Of a stretch of DNA of 64,000 nt, positions 25,850 through 33,958 are shown piece after piece (position 1 is the first letter of the stretch; every line of letters begins with the position of its first letter). A program made the translations under genes and the position numbers. Under the pieces are notes generated by a model that saw nothing but the letters and a program-made list of their open reading frames with translations, made no database searches and was not told where the DNA came from. The stretch is from Lysinibacillus fusiformis. GTDB taxonomy: Bacteria > Bacillota > Bacilli > Bacillales_A > Planococcaceae. The stretch lies in assembly GCF_007362955.1 (NCBI RefSeq), contig NZ_CP041696.1, positions 1,426,001 to 1,490,000 of the forward strand. Reading direction: 5' to 3'.

Positions 25850-26599
25850 TTACAAATATTCTTCTCGCCATCGTAATTGTTCTTTTTCCGATAATTGTTG
25901 TTCTAGGGTACTATCCCATTGATTTAACAATGTATTCCAAACTCTGGCATACACAATATCCTGTTCCTTATCATGGAGGATAAATTCAAGACATGAAATA
26001 TCATTAATTTGTTTGGCTTCTGTATTCACAATGGTTTCTATTAGTGTTTGAGAGGTAGTGGATTCCTCTTTTTCCCGCTGTAATGCTGTAATAATCATAG
26101 CTTCTTCAAATTGTTCCTGCTGTTCAGCCTCTTTATCCACATAGCGGTATGGTTCTGGCAACTCATCATATTCCTCAATACGGTCTTCACCAATAGGGAG
26201 AAATACGGAATGGCATGGGCTAAATAAAAGAGTAGCTGTTTCGACATCTAGTTCTTCCTCGAAAATGCCCCGCTCCAATTGTTGCTCACCTTTAGAGGTT
26301 AATCTGTAGAAATCTTCTCTGTGCTCGATCAGACGTACACGAGACATCAATGATACCAAATCTTCGATAAAAAGCGGGTCTACAAGTAATAGTTCACTCA
26401 ACTCCTGCGCATTTTGAAAATCTGCCTCCTGCATGCTGATTAAGAGCATTTTCATTAAGACATCCATTGTAGAACGCCGAATTGGCTCATAGGTCACTTC
26501 TACGGTGCGAATCGGAATACACCATTCATTTGACTTTACTATTTTCAGATGGCGATTTTGCTGTAGCTCTCTCGTTAAACGCTGCTGTAATTTTGACAT
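25850..26599 (-). CDS. Uncharacterised helicase-associated protein with winged-helix-like region
   Basis: A 249-residue soluble, acidic protein that I cannot assign to a family. Residues about 42-110 look like a winged helix: 'STMDVLMKMLLIS', 'QNAQELSELLLVDPLFIEDL', and then 'FYRLTSKGEQQLERG', the phrase typical of the wing of such DNA-binding domains. The rest is rich in Glu and Gln with no motif. It starts 1 nt after the stop codon of the 1262-residue helicase gene, so the two are almost certainly translated together and may form a complex. A terminator follows directly. Confidence 0.75.
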   Translation of the reverse strand: MSKLQQRLTRELQQNRHLKIVKSNEWCIPIRTVEVTYEPIRRSTMDVLMKMLLISMQEADFQNAQELSELLLVDPLFIEDLVSLMSRVRLIEHREDFYRLTSKGEQQLERGIFEEELDVETATLLFSPCHSVFLPIGEDRIEEYDELPEPYRYVDKEAEQQEQFEEAMIITALQREKEESTTSQTLIETIVNTEAKQINDISCLEFILHDKEQDIVYARVWNTLLNQWDSTLEQQLSEKEQLRWREEYL

Positions 26600-26600
26600 C

Positions 26601-29600
26601 CTATATCACCTGTCCTTCGTGATTACGCAAACCATCATAGGATTTCACGGTTGTTAGAAGATGGCTATACATATCACGCGTATCTTGATGTTTTGCACGT
26701 TTTGCAAACATATCTGCACTACCAACTAACATTAACAGCTCACGGGCTCGTGAAAGCGCAACATTTAAACGACGGTAATCCCGCGCAAAGCCGATGTCTC
26801 CACCCTTTGGCGTGTTACGTACCATACTCACTAATATGACGTCCATCTCCATACCTTGGAATTTATCGACAGTCCCAGTTCTAAACTGAAGATGAGGTAG
26901 CTGCAACTCCTGCTGAAGTAGGCGATTAATTTTCTTAACTTGCTCACCATAAAAGCTAATGACACCGACACTTTTCTGTGCATTTTGTGGTATGCGTCCT
27001 GCCTTTTTCGCTGTAATGACAGAAGCATTTAAGTCTGTTAAAATACGGCGGATTGTTTGTAGCTCCCCTTCATTGTAACGGCTTGTGCCACCTTTGACCT
27101 GCTCCTCTAAATAAGGTTTTTCGGTTGGAATATCAATCCATAGTAAATGATCATCACGTCTGACAAATTGGCCTTCTAAACCATGGTCACGTGCCACATC
27201 CGAATCTGGTAATCCACATTGTAAGCCATTTTCTTCCTTGGCGTAAAATGGCGTAATACTATGCATTATTTTTTCATGCATACGGTACTGCAATGCAAGC
27301 ATTTGCTTATGAGTCGCTGGTAAATTATTAAATAATCGTTCAAATAAAGATTCACGCAGCAAATTTTTCAACTCTTGTGCCCCTTCAAAGTTAGGGTTGT
27401 CATCTAACATCGATTTCAGCGTTTCCTCTAACGTATCATCGCCTAGTAGTGGAGGTAACTGATGGTGATCCCCTACCAAAATGACTTTCTTCCCCTTAAG
27501 CATTGGTAATAATAACTCTGGAGGTGTAGCCTTCGATACCTCATCGATAATAACGACATCAAAGGTTGGATAGTTTTCCATAAACTCTTTACTTGCGGAA
27601 GCAACGCATGTTGTTCCGATAACATTGGCATGGCGCACATATAATTTACGTATTTCATCCAAATCATATTCTGTTGCGTTTTGTAGCTTGTCACGCCACC
27701 CCTCTTGCAATTTTTTACGAAGTGGTAGCTGCTTTTCTTTGCGTCGCAGTTCATCTAAGCTTGTTTTAGCCGATCCAATTGCTTGTGCTACTTCTTCATA
27801 TGTACGCTCTGGAGTGGACTGAAGGATTTGTGTTAATGCCGTCAAGTGCTTTTCTTTTTTCAAACCAGCCACATTAATAGCTTTTATGGTTTCTTCAAAT
27901 TGCATTAGTTGTTGTTCAATCTCTTGAAAGCTTGTTTGTGCCGTTTGTAGTGCCGCTTTCTTCGGTACAAGTTGCGTATTTGCTTGCTCAACAGCTTGGA
28001 GCTGTTGGCGAGCCGTTTGTAACACGAGTTGCGATTCTGATACAAGCATTTTCAATTGTTCTACAGATTCTTCTGGCATAGAACCACATTGCGTCACTAG
28101 TGTTTCAGCCAGTTGCTTTAGTTTTTCTTCATGCTCGGTATACGGCTTCAATTGTCGCAGCAAGCTCTGTACATTAAAGCTTGTAATCGCACATTCTTGA
28201 TGTAATAAACTACTGACATTTTGACGCATCGCTGCAAATTCTTGATCTTTATGTTCCTGTTGTTGCCTCTGTGCAGCACCCTTCTGCCATACAAAATCGC
28301 GACGCATATAGAGCCCAAGTAAATAGCTTACTATTTGCTCTCTTGCTGGTGTCTGTTCCCCTTGAAAGGCTGTATTCAGTTGTACAAATACACCCGTTAA
28401 ATTTTGCAATGAAAAGGACTGAATAGGCTGTTGCCGACTTTTTGCAAGAGCTTGTTCCCTGTCTTCTGGTGATACTAATGCTTCAAGTTTCTCAATTCCA
28501 TTTCGTAGGCGCGTATTAATGATTGCCCAAGCTTCTAAATCCTTTGCATCTTCTAAATGCTTTAAACGTTCGATTTGCTGTGCTAGTACATGTGAAGGAC
28601 GAATGTGATAATGCTGTAAAAAACGATGGATGCGTTCATAAGTAGTTAAGGTGTTCGTAAATTTCTCTGCATCCTTCATTGATTGGAGTCGCTTGCATTC
28701 TTCTTCATACTTCGCTTGAATATCTTGGAACTGTAGCGCCATTTGCGTTATCTGGATTTGTAATTCCTTATATTGTATAGCCGCTCGCCACTGATCTATG
28801 TTTTTAGTAGTCTCTTGCATACTTAGTTGCAAGTGTTCTATTGAATTATTTTCTGTAAGAATCTGTTCAAGTGACTGCACAATAGGCTCTAATTGTGAAA
28901 GCTGTTTCTCATAATGCTCTTTTTGCGCTTCACTAGCTTGTTGTTCTGTCTTTACAGCTTTCAATTCTTTCTTTAATGCTTGGATTTCTTGTTGTAAAAC
29001 TGGTTCATCGATAGCCGCTTGTTCTTTTGCAGCAATTTCCTTTGTAAGTTCCTCAAGCCAAGTTTCTAGTTTACTTAATTCATCATTAGCTTTCATCATA
29101 CTGTTTTGTAATTCATGCTCACGTTCAGTAAAGGATGTAATTTCTTCCTCGATAGCAGTAAGTGTTTGTTCACGCCAATGAAGTGCAACGTTTTCCTCAA
29201 TGAATTTTTTTCCCTCTTCCTCAATACTTTCCGTACGACCATAACGTAAAATACGAATTTCTTGATTGGACAACAATCTCCCTAATGCATTATCAACCGC
29301 TAAATTTGATTGAGAGGCAACAAGCGTTTTTAAACCTGCCTTCACATTTTGTAGACAGATTTCGGAGATAACAGTTGTTTTCCCAGTCCCCGGTGGACCT
29401 TGTATGACATATAAATCCTCTACAGATAGAGCCCCTCTAACAGCCCGACGTTGATAGTCGTTTAAGTTATTATGAAAATCTATATCATCCCGTTGCTTAG
29501 CTGTCCTTACAGTTGGACGTTTTTCAAATAATATCGTCTCTAAGCTGGGGTTGACTGCCTCTCCTTTTTCGAGCTTAGTGAAACCATTGCGTAAGCGTCT

Positions 29601-30389
29601 AATTTGGCTCAATGTTGCAAAATTACTAAAGCTCGCCTGTCTTGAACGAAGATTAAGTTGATCCTTTCTCGCCTGTTCTTGTGCGAAAGGTTTTAAATCA
29701 ATCTCAACAGTTTGTTTCCCTGCATTTACTTTTAACACCTGTCCGATTTCGCCACGTGTGCCTTGAATACTAACACTTAAGCCATCAAGTTGCTTCCATT
29801 CCTTAGCTTTCACAAAGGGGCATACAAGTGTAAGGCGTGTAAAATCCTCATTAAAATAGCTTTGTTTAAATTCAGTATGCATATCCTCAATTGTCGCATC
29901 ACGTTCTTGGATTTTTAAATAGCCTTCCCAGCTTGCAATTCGCTTTTTAACATATTCCGTACGTTCCTCGGCTATGGGTAGTTCTCTTATTTTGCTATGA
30001 AGGTCTAACGGAATACCTGCGCCATTATTTGGCCTTGTTACAAATTGCAGTGCAACGGGTAAACGACGATTTGTATTAATCGGACCGCGCATATGCACGA
30101 AACGGATATTGGTTGCTAGTAAACCTTCAACTTTTAGCACACAATCCATAATCGCTGTTTTTTCTGCGATTACAGCCTCTAACTTATTATTTTGCTCTGC
30201 ATTAAAGTAGATCGACAAAAACGTTTCACCTGGTGTTTTCGCCTTTCGTTTTTCAATATAGACGGTAAATGTTTTTTGTAACGCAAAAAAGGCATGCTCA
30301 TTTGCTGAGCATTCCTCTACCGCTTCCTTCGCCTTATTCGTCAAAATCAAATTACAGCGTTGTTTTTCTAGTAAAGCGATGTCCTGCAT
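26601..30389 (-). CDS. Large superfamily 1 (Upf1/DNA2-like) helicase with coiled-coil insert
   Basis: A 1262-residue SF1B-type helicase. Motif I is 'GPPGTGKTT' (331-339). The Walker B 'VVIIDEVSKATPPELL' comes near residue 950, then 'VGDHHQLPPLLGDD' (motif III), 'DKFQGMEMDVILVS' (motif V, about 1180) and 'RRLNVALSRARELLMLVG' (motif VI, from 1206). Between motifs I and II lies an insert of about 550 residues, mostly Glu/Gln/Lys-rich heptads, i.e. long coiled coils. The first 300 residues form an N-terminal domain with no recognised family. No nuclease motif is seen. The coupled downstream gene is its likely partner. DNA or RNA repair, recombination or phage defence are possible roles; none is shown. 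Confidence 0.88.
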   Translation of the reverse strand: MQDIALLEKQRCNLILTNKAKEAVEECSANEHAFFALQKTFTVYIEKRKAKTPGETFLSIYFNAEQNNKLEAVIAEKTAIMDCVLKVEGLLATNIRFVHMRGPINTNRRLPVALQFVTRPNNGAGIPLDLHSKIRELPIAEERTEYVKKRIASWEGYLKIQERDATIEDMHTEFKQSYFNEDFTRLTLVCPFVKAKEWKQLDGLSVSIQGTRGEIGQVLKVNAGKQTVEIDLKPFAQEQARKDQLNLRSRQASFSNFATLSQIRRLRNGFTKLEKGEAVNPSLETILFEKRPTVRTAKQRDDIDFHNNLNDYQRRAVRGALSVEDLYVIQGPPGTGKTTVISEICLQNVKAGLKTLVASQSNLAVDNALGRLLSNQEIRILRYGRTESIEEEGKKFIEENVALHWREQTLTAIEEEITSFTEREHELQNSMMKANDELSKLETWLEELTKEIAAKEQAAIDEPVLQQEIQALKKELKAVKTEQQASEAQKEHYEKQLSQLEPIVQSLEQILTENNSIEHLQLSMQETTKNIDQWRAAIQYKELQIQITQMALQFQDIQAKYEEECKRLQSMKDAEKFTNTLTTYERIHRFLQHYHIRPSHVLAQQIERLKHLEDAKDLEAWAIINTRLRNGIEKLEALVSPEDREQALAKSRQQPIQSFSLQNLTGVFVQLNTAFQGEQTPAREQIVSYLLGLYMRRDFVWQKGAAQRQQQEHKDQEFAAMRQNVSSLLHQECAITSFNVQSLLRQLKPYTEHEEKLKQLAETLVTQCGSMPEESVEQLKMLVSESQLVLQTARQQLQAVEQANTQLVPKKAALQTAQTSFQEIEQQLMQFEETIKAINVAGLKKEKHLTALTQILQSTPERTYEEVAQAIGSAKTSLDELRRKEKQLPLRKKLQEGWRDKLQNATEYDLDEIRKLYVRHANVIGTTCVASASKEFMENYPTFDVVIIDEVSKATPPELLLPMLKGKKVILVGDHHQLPPLLGDDTLEETLKSMLDDNPNFEGAQELKNLLRESLFERLFNNLPATHKQMLALQYRMHEKIMHSITPFYAKEENGLQCGLPDSDVARDHGLEGQFVRRDDHLLWIDIPTEKPYLEEQVKGGTSRYNEGELQTIRRILTDLNASVITAKKAGRIPQNAQKSVGVISFYGEQVKKINRLLQQELQLPHLQFRTGTVDKFQGMEMDVILVSMVRNTPKGGDIGFARDYRRLNVALSRARELLMLVGSADMFAKRAKHQDTRDMYSHLLTTVKSYDGLRNHEGQVI

Positions 30390-30460
30390 GAGCAGCCCTC
30401 CCTTCCGATTTCACTAAAATCTTATTTTATCATATCGTAAAAGAATTCTAGAAAAGAAAT

Positions 30461-30504
30461 ATCCCCTGCACAGTGATTTCTTTCCACTGTACAAGGGATT
30501 TTAG
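30461..30504 (-). terminator. Hairpin between the FMN reductase and helicase genes
   Basis: ATCCCCTGCACAGTG pairs with CACTGTACAAGGGAT with two mismatches. It is a probable terminator of the FMN reductase gene; a T run also follows it on the plus strand. Confidence 0.55.
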
Positions 30505-30587
30505 TTTTTTATATGTGTAAATATACGTTCGACACTCTGCGCACTTCAAATCGTGCTGAGTACAATGAAGCACGAAATTGTCATGAT

Positions 30588-31142
30588 TTAATGTTGGTCA
30601 ATTGTTTCCTTCGGTAATGTTTTGCTCATTTCACAATATTGCACGAAAACACGTGCCATTTCGCGTAAACGATTATGAACATCTGCATCAACAATATTAT
30701 TGTCCGCATCAAAATGTGATGTGTGTGTATAGACATAGTTTGGTGTTACGAGTGCACGGAAATAATCTAAAATAGGTTTTAATTGATTTTCTACTACTAA
30801 ATGATGCTGGTGTGTGCCCCCATTTGCTACGATGGATACCGGTTTATAACGCATTGTTTTAGGATGTAAGAAATCAAATGCATTTTTCAATACGCCTGGA
30901 ATCGAAGCTTGGAAAATCGGTGTTGCTATAATATAAGCGTCCGCTTCTTCAAACTTTTGAATCATTTTTTTCATATCATCATTTAACGGTGAACCATCGA
31001 CGATTTGATGCTTATATTCACTAAAATGCATAATTTCTAATTCGAAATTCGCATCGTATTCTTTAATATATTGTTCAACTTGCTCTAAAATAGCACCAGT
31101 TTTACGGCCAAACATTGTGCCATCAACGAGTAAAATTTTCAT
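30588..31142 (-). CDS. NADPH-dependent FMN reductase family flavoprotein
   Basis: A 184-residue flavodoxin-fold protein of the NAD(P)H-dependent FMN reductase family. It begins 'MKILLVDGTMFGRKTG' (phosphate loop for FMN) and has the family middle block 'IIATPIFQASIPGVLKNAFDFL' split over about residues 78-99, plus 'VANGGTHQHH' near the flavin. It reduces free or bound flavin or a small electrophile; the physiological substrate is unknown. The start at 31142 has GGAGG 10 nt upstream. The frame continues upstream for 43 more codons, but that extension has no ribosome site and reads like a hydrophobic artefact. Confidence 0.88.
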   Translation of the reverse strand: MKILLVDGTMFGRKTGAILEQVEQYIKEYDANFELEIMHFSEYKHQIVDGSPLNDDMKKMIQKFEEADAYIIATPIFQASIPGVLKNAFDFLHPKTMRYKPVSIVANGGTHQHHLVVENQLKPILDYFRALVTPNYVYTHTSHFDADNNIVDADVHNRLREMARVFVQYCEMSKTLPKETIDQH

Positions 31143-31269
31143 TTTCACTTTGCCTCCACATTCATCTTCTACAATAATATTGTAACAAATGAATAGAAGC
31201 ACGTGAAGAAGTGTAATGGTCAAAACCATAAATTCAGTCTTTAGGCGGAATGAAATAAAGTAAAACTTC

Positions 31270-31455
31270 AATCAGTGGGGGTTTTCTTCATCCCCACTGA
31301 TTATACGTTGAACCAATCGGGCTTTTACGGTCAGTTGATTGCCCACCTCGTTGGCTCGTTCTCATCTTTCCACTTAAGATGGGCGTCTTGTACCTGACGC
31401 TTCGCTTTAGGAACAGATACATTACTGACCGTTAATGCGGGATAAATTCTCAATG
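31270..31455 (-). repeat. Structured intergenic repeat (family 2, copy A)
   Basis: In the direction of the flanking genes it starts with GCGGGATAAA-like sequence (reverse). It then has an 8-bp inverted repeat, ACGGTCAG (31327-31334) with CTGACCGT (31425-31432), the block 'GGTTCAAC', and a GTGGGG/CCCCAC hairpin (about 31274-31302). The same order of blocks occurs at 33540-33692, and the inverted-repeat core recurs at 24478-24549. It fills most of the 326-nt gap between two minus-strand genes. Confidence 0.65.
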
Positions 31456-31468
31456 GAGAAGAACACTT

Positions 31469-32314
31469 TCACTTCTCGTCTCTCCGCTTAAATTTCACTT
31501 CTTTATCTACTACTGTTTCCTTTATTTTGAATTTATCACGGTCGATGATAACATCTCGGTTGACCTTATCATCTTTTCCAATCGTATTTGGTGCTTTGTT
31601 TTTATCCCAATTAAACAAATTTTCACGCAAGGCTTCCTCATCTTTTTTCTCAGGAAAATCTAACGCTGCTATTTCCTGCGATGGATAAATCGTTACAGGC
31701 TGCTCTTTAGCGTACAACGCAATCACGATCATCGCCTTGGCAACCTGTGACGCTTCTATTGCACGAGAACGTTTAAGGGGTCCCACTAATAAAGGTTTTG
31801 CAAACTTTAGAACTTTCTCTCCCACCTTTTCACCAAAACGAAATTCTTTGCGCTCTCCAACCAATAATGATGGGCGAATAATGGACAGACGCTGTAAGCC
31901 TAGCTCCATTAAATCATGCTCAAGTTTGCCCTTTACACGATTGTAGTAAAACGGTGAAGTCTCATTTGCTCCCATTGCTGTAATAACTAACATATGTGGT
32001 ATGCCTCGCTTTTTCGCCAATGACGCAATAGCTAAAGGAAATTCAAAATCAACTTTCTCAAATTCTTCGCGAGACCCTGCCTTTTTTATTGTTGTTCCTA
32101 AACAACAATAGAGCTCATGTGCAAATTCAATATCATTTTCTTCTAATGTATCAAAGTTACGAATTTTCACCTCAAGCTTTGCGTGCTCAAACGCTGGCTT
32201 TCGACGAGCAATAACAGTCACTGAAACGTATTCATCATTTTCACATAACTGTTCTACGAGCGAGGTGCCCGTTAAACCTGTAGCCCCTACAACAATCGCT
32301 GCACGCATTCCCAT
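31469..32314 (-). CDS. NAD(P)-binding oxidoreductase (HTATIP2/TIP30-like)
   Basis: A 281-residue Rossmann-fold protein of the atypical SDR type. 'VVGATGLTGTSLVEQL' (residues 8-23) is the dinucleotide loop. 'YCCLGTTIKKAGS' (about 69-81), 'ITAMGANETSPFYYNRVKG' with the Tyr and Lys of the SDR active site (about 112-130) and 'SIIRPSLLVGERKE' follow. Bacterial members of this group are mostly uncharacterised. The last ~48 residues ('NWDKNKAPNTIGKDD' onward to 'KFKRRDEK') form an unusual, highly charged tail not expected in this family. GGAGGGAACTTAACG precedes the ATG. The gene appears monocistronic. Confidence 0.82.
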   Translation of the reverse strand: MGMRAAIVVGATGLTGTSLVEQLCENDEYVSVTVIARRKPAFEHAKLEVKIRNFDTLEENDIEFAHELYCCLGTTIKKAGSREEFEKVDFEFPLAIASLAKKRGIPHMLVITAMGANETSPFYYNRVKGKLEHDLMELGLQRLSIIRPSLLVGERKEFRFGEKVGEKVLKFAKPLLVGPLKRSRAIEASQVAKAMIVIALYAKEQPVTIYPSQEIAALDFPEKKDEEALRENLFNWDKNKAPNTIGKDDKVNRDVIIDRDKFKIKETVVDKEVKFKRRDEK

Positions 32315-32435
32315 CGTTAAGTTCCCTCCTTCTACTAACGAAGTTTATGTATTAATTTAGCTAATCCTAATTTTTACACATACTTGCCCATTTTTCACCA
32401 TAATTTAAATAGACAGACGAAAGGATGGGATACAT

Positions 32436-33482
32436 TTGCAAAACGAAACTCAAACAATTAAACCGAACAAAACGATTGTTTTCATTATTGAAAGCTGTAT
32501 TGATAAAGGACTCTATCCTTTTGAACGGGTTGCGACGCTTGCAAAGTTACTCGCACAAGAGAAAGTTTTCATATTCGCAAAGACCCCTTCGAATGATGGG
32601 ATACAAATTTTAATGAATGAAAATCTATCACCTATACTATTCGAACATTTTGATGAACTACCGAAGCATATGAAAGGAATACAGCCTGATTTGATTGTTC
32701 GGGATGGTCGTAACTCCGAAAGTTGGCAAGTACACAATCTAAGACCCTTCTGTAAAACAATCATTCACTTTGATGATTTTGGTGAAGGTGGTCAAGCCTG
32801 CGATTGCGTTTTACTAGCACTCTATCAAGAAGTTAAAGATTATTTGCCATCACATTATATTGGTGGGAGCTTTGCTTTTGCGTTACCTGATACATTTCAT
32901 CATTCAGGGGATTTACCTGACATCAAAACACCTGAAAATCCTCCTCATATCGTTGTTGCTTTTGAGGATGGGGACGAGCATAACTTAACTTACCGAACTC
33001 TTCGACACTTAACTCAGCTACAAATCCCACTACAAATTACTGTGATGATTGATGACAGCTACCGACATGCAACCGATGATTTACAAATGATGGTTCTAAG
33101 TCGCCGCAATACTGCCATTCTTCGTGATAAAGACGCACTTCTAAAACTACTACCCAAAGCCGATGTCATTATTTGTAATGCCAACTACACACCTTATAAA
33201 ATCGCTTCTTATGGTGTACCTTGCATCACACTCGCACAAACAGAAGCCGAACTATTGCATGCTTTCCCTCGTGAACATAACGGTTTCATTCATCTCGGTC
33301 TTGGCCGTAAGATGAAACAATCACAAATTCAAAATGCCGTAATGGAATTTCTGTTACATGAGGCGAGAAGCGAACGCGCGGTGAAGAAACAACGACAGCT
33401 CAATCTTGCAAGCAATAATGAGACGTTAGAAGCATTACTGATTGATTTCGCATATGATCGTCATAATATCGCTTCAACTTAG
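32436..33482 (+). CDS. SpsG/PseG-like GT-B fold protein
   Basis: A 348-residue protein resembling spore-coat polysaccharide protein SpsG and the UDP-sugar hydrolase PseG. 'PDLIVRDGRNSESW', then 'TIIHFDDFGEGGQACDCVLL', matches the 'PDL-V-D' and 'DD----CD-' pattern of that family, and 'KIASYGVPCITLAQTEAE' matches the nucleotide-binding C-terminal half. The N-terminal glycine-histidine motif that carries the catalytic His of PseG is absent: the segment reads 'DKGLYPFERVATLAKLL'. Catalysis may therefore differ. Translation starts at TTG (32436) with AAGGATGG 7 nt upstream. No sps or pse genes are nearby, so it is an orphan. Confidence 0.6.
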   Translation: MQNETQTIKPNKTIVFIIESCIDKGLYPFERVATLAKLLAQEKVFIFAKTPSNDGIQILMNENLSPILFEHFDELPKHMKGIQPDLIVRDGRNSESWQVHNLRPFCKTIIHFDDFGEGGQACDCVLLALYQEVKDYLPSHYIGGSFAFALPDTFHHSGDLPDIKTPENPPHIVVAFEDGDEHNLTYRTLRHLTQLQIPLQITVMIDDSYRHATDDLQMMVLSRRNTAILRDKDALLKLLPKADVIICNANYTPYKIASYGVPCITLAQTEAELLHAFPREHNGFIHLGLGRKMKQSQIQNAVMEFLLHEARSERAVKKQRQLNLASNNETLEALLIDFAYDRHNIAST

Positions 33483-33539
33483 TGATTCTTTTTAGGTGGA
33501 TATGATACAATGTATTAGAATTTTTACACTTTCGCTTTT

Positions 33540-33692
33540 ATCAGCGTTTATCCCGTACGAAAGGGCGCTAAACTCCCCCACTTCAAATTGAAGAATACGT
33601 GAGCTGTTTCAGTAAGGATTCAAGCACCCTTAAGTACCGATTGGTTCAACTAATAAGCGGTGGGGGATGAAAAAACCCTCACCGCTTAAAGT
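33540..33692 (+). repeat. Structured intergenic repeat (family 2, copy B)
   Basis: Read on the plus strand it has 'TTATCCCGTACGAAAG', 'CCCCCACTTCAAATTGAAG', 'ACCGATTGGTTCAACTAAT' and an AAGCGGTGAGGG-type hairpin (33656-33690). The reverse complement matches the block order of copy A. A short relative of the CACTTCAAA part occurs at 49395-49430, and a partial copy at about 37100-37150. Confidence 0.6.
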
Positions 33693-33745
33693 TTAACTTT
33701 AAACGCATTTGTCATACAAATATCAATATAAAGGAGCAATGTATC

Positions 33746-33931
33746 ATGCCATCCAAAAGTGACATTGAGTATCAAATTAAAGAATTAAAAATGGATTATA
33801 TGAATTTACAAGGTGACATCGAAAAGCTAGAATCAACAGGTCATAACGATCAAGTAACGCAGGCTGAACAACGCCTTGCCAACATGGAAACAAAACTAGC
33901 TGAACTAAATAAACAACTTGCAGCACTTTAA
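33746..33931 (+). CDS. SE1832-family small coiled-coil protein
   Basis: A 61-residue, charged, all-helical protein with heptad repeats ('IEYQIKELKMDYMNLQGDIE', 'LANMETKLAELNKQLAAL'). This is the pattern of the SE1832 family, small conserved proteins of Bacillales and staphylococci with unknown function. An AAGGAGCAATGT site lies before the ATG. It is 27 nt upstream of the ABC-F gene on the same strand and is probably cotranscribed with it. Confidence 0.8.
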   Translation: MPSKSDIEYQIKELKMDYMNLQGDIEKLESTGHNDQVTQAEQRLANMETKLAELNKQLAAL

Positions 33932-33958
33932 GTAATCTAGATTTCTGGAGGAACATTT

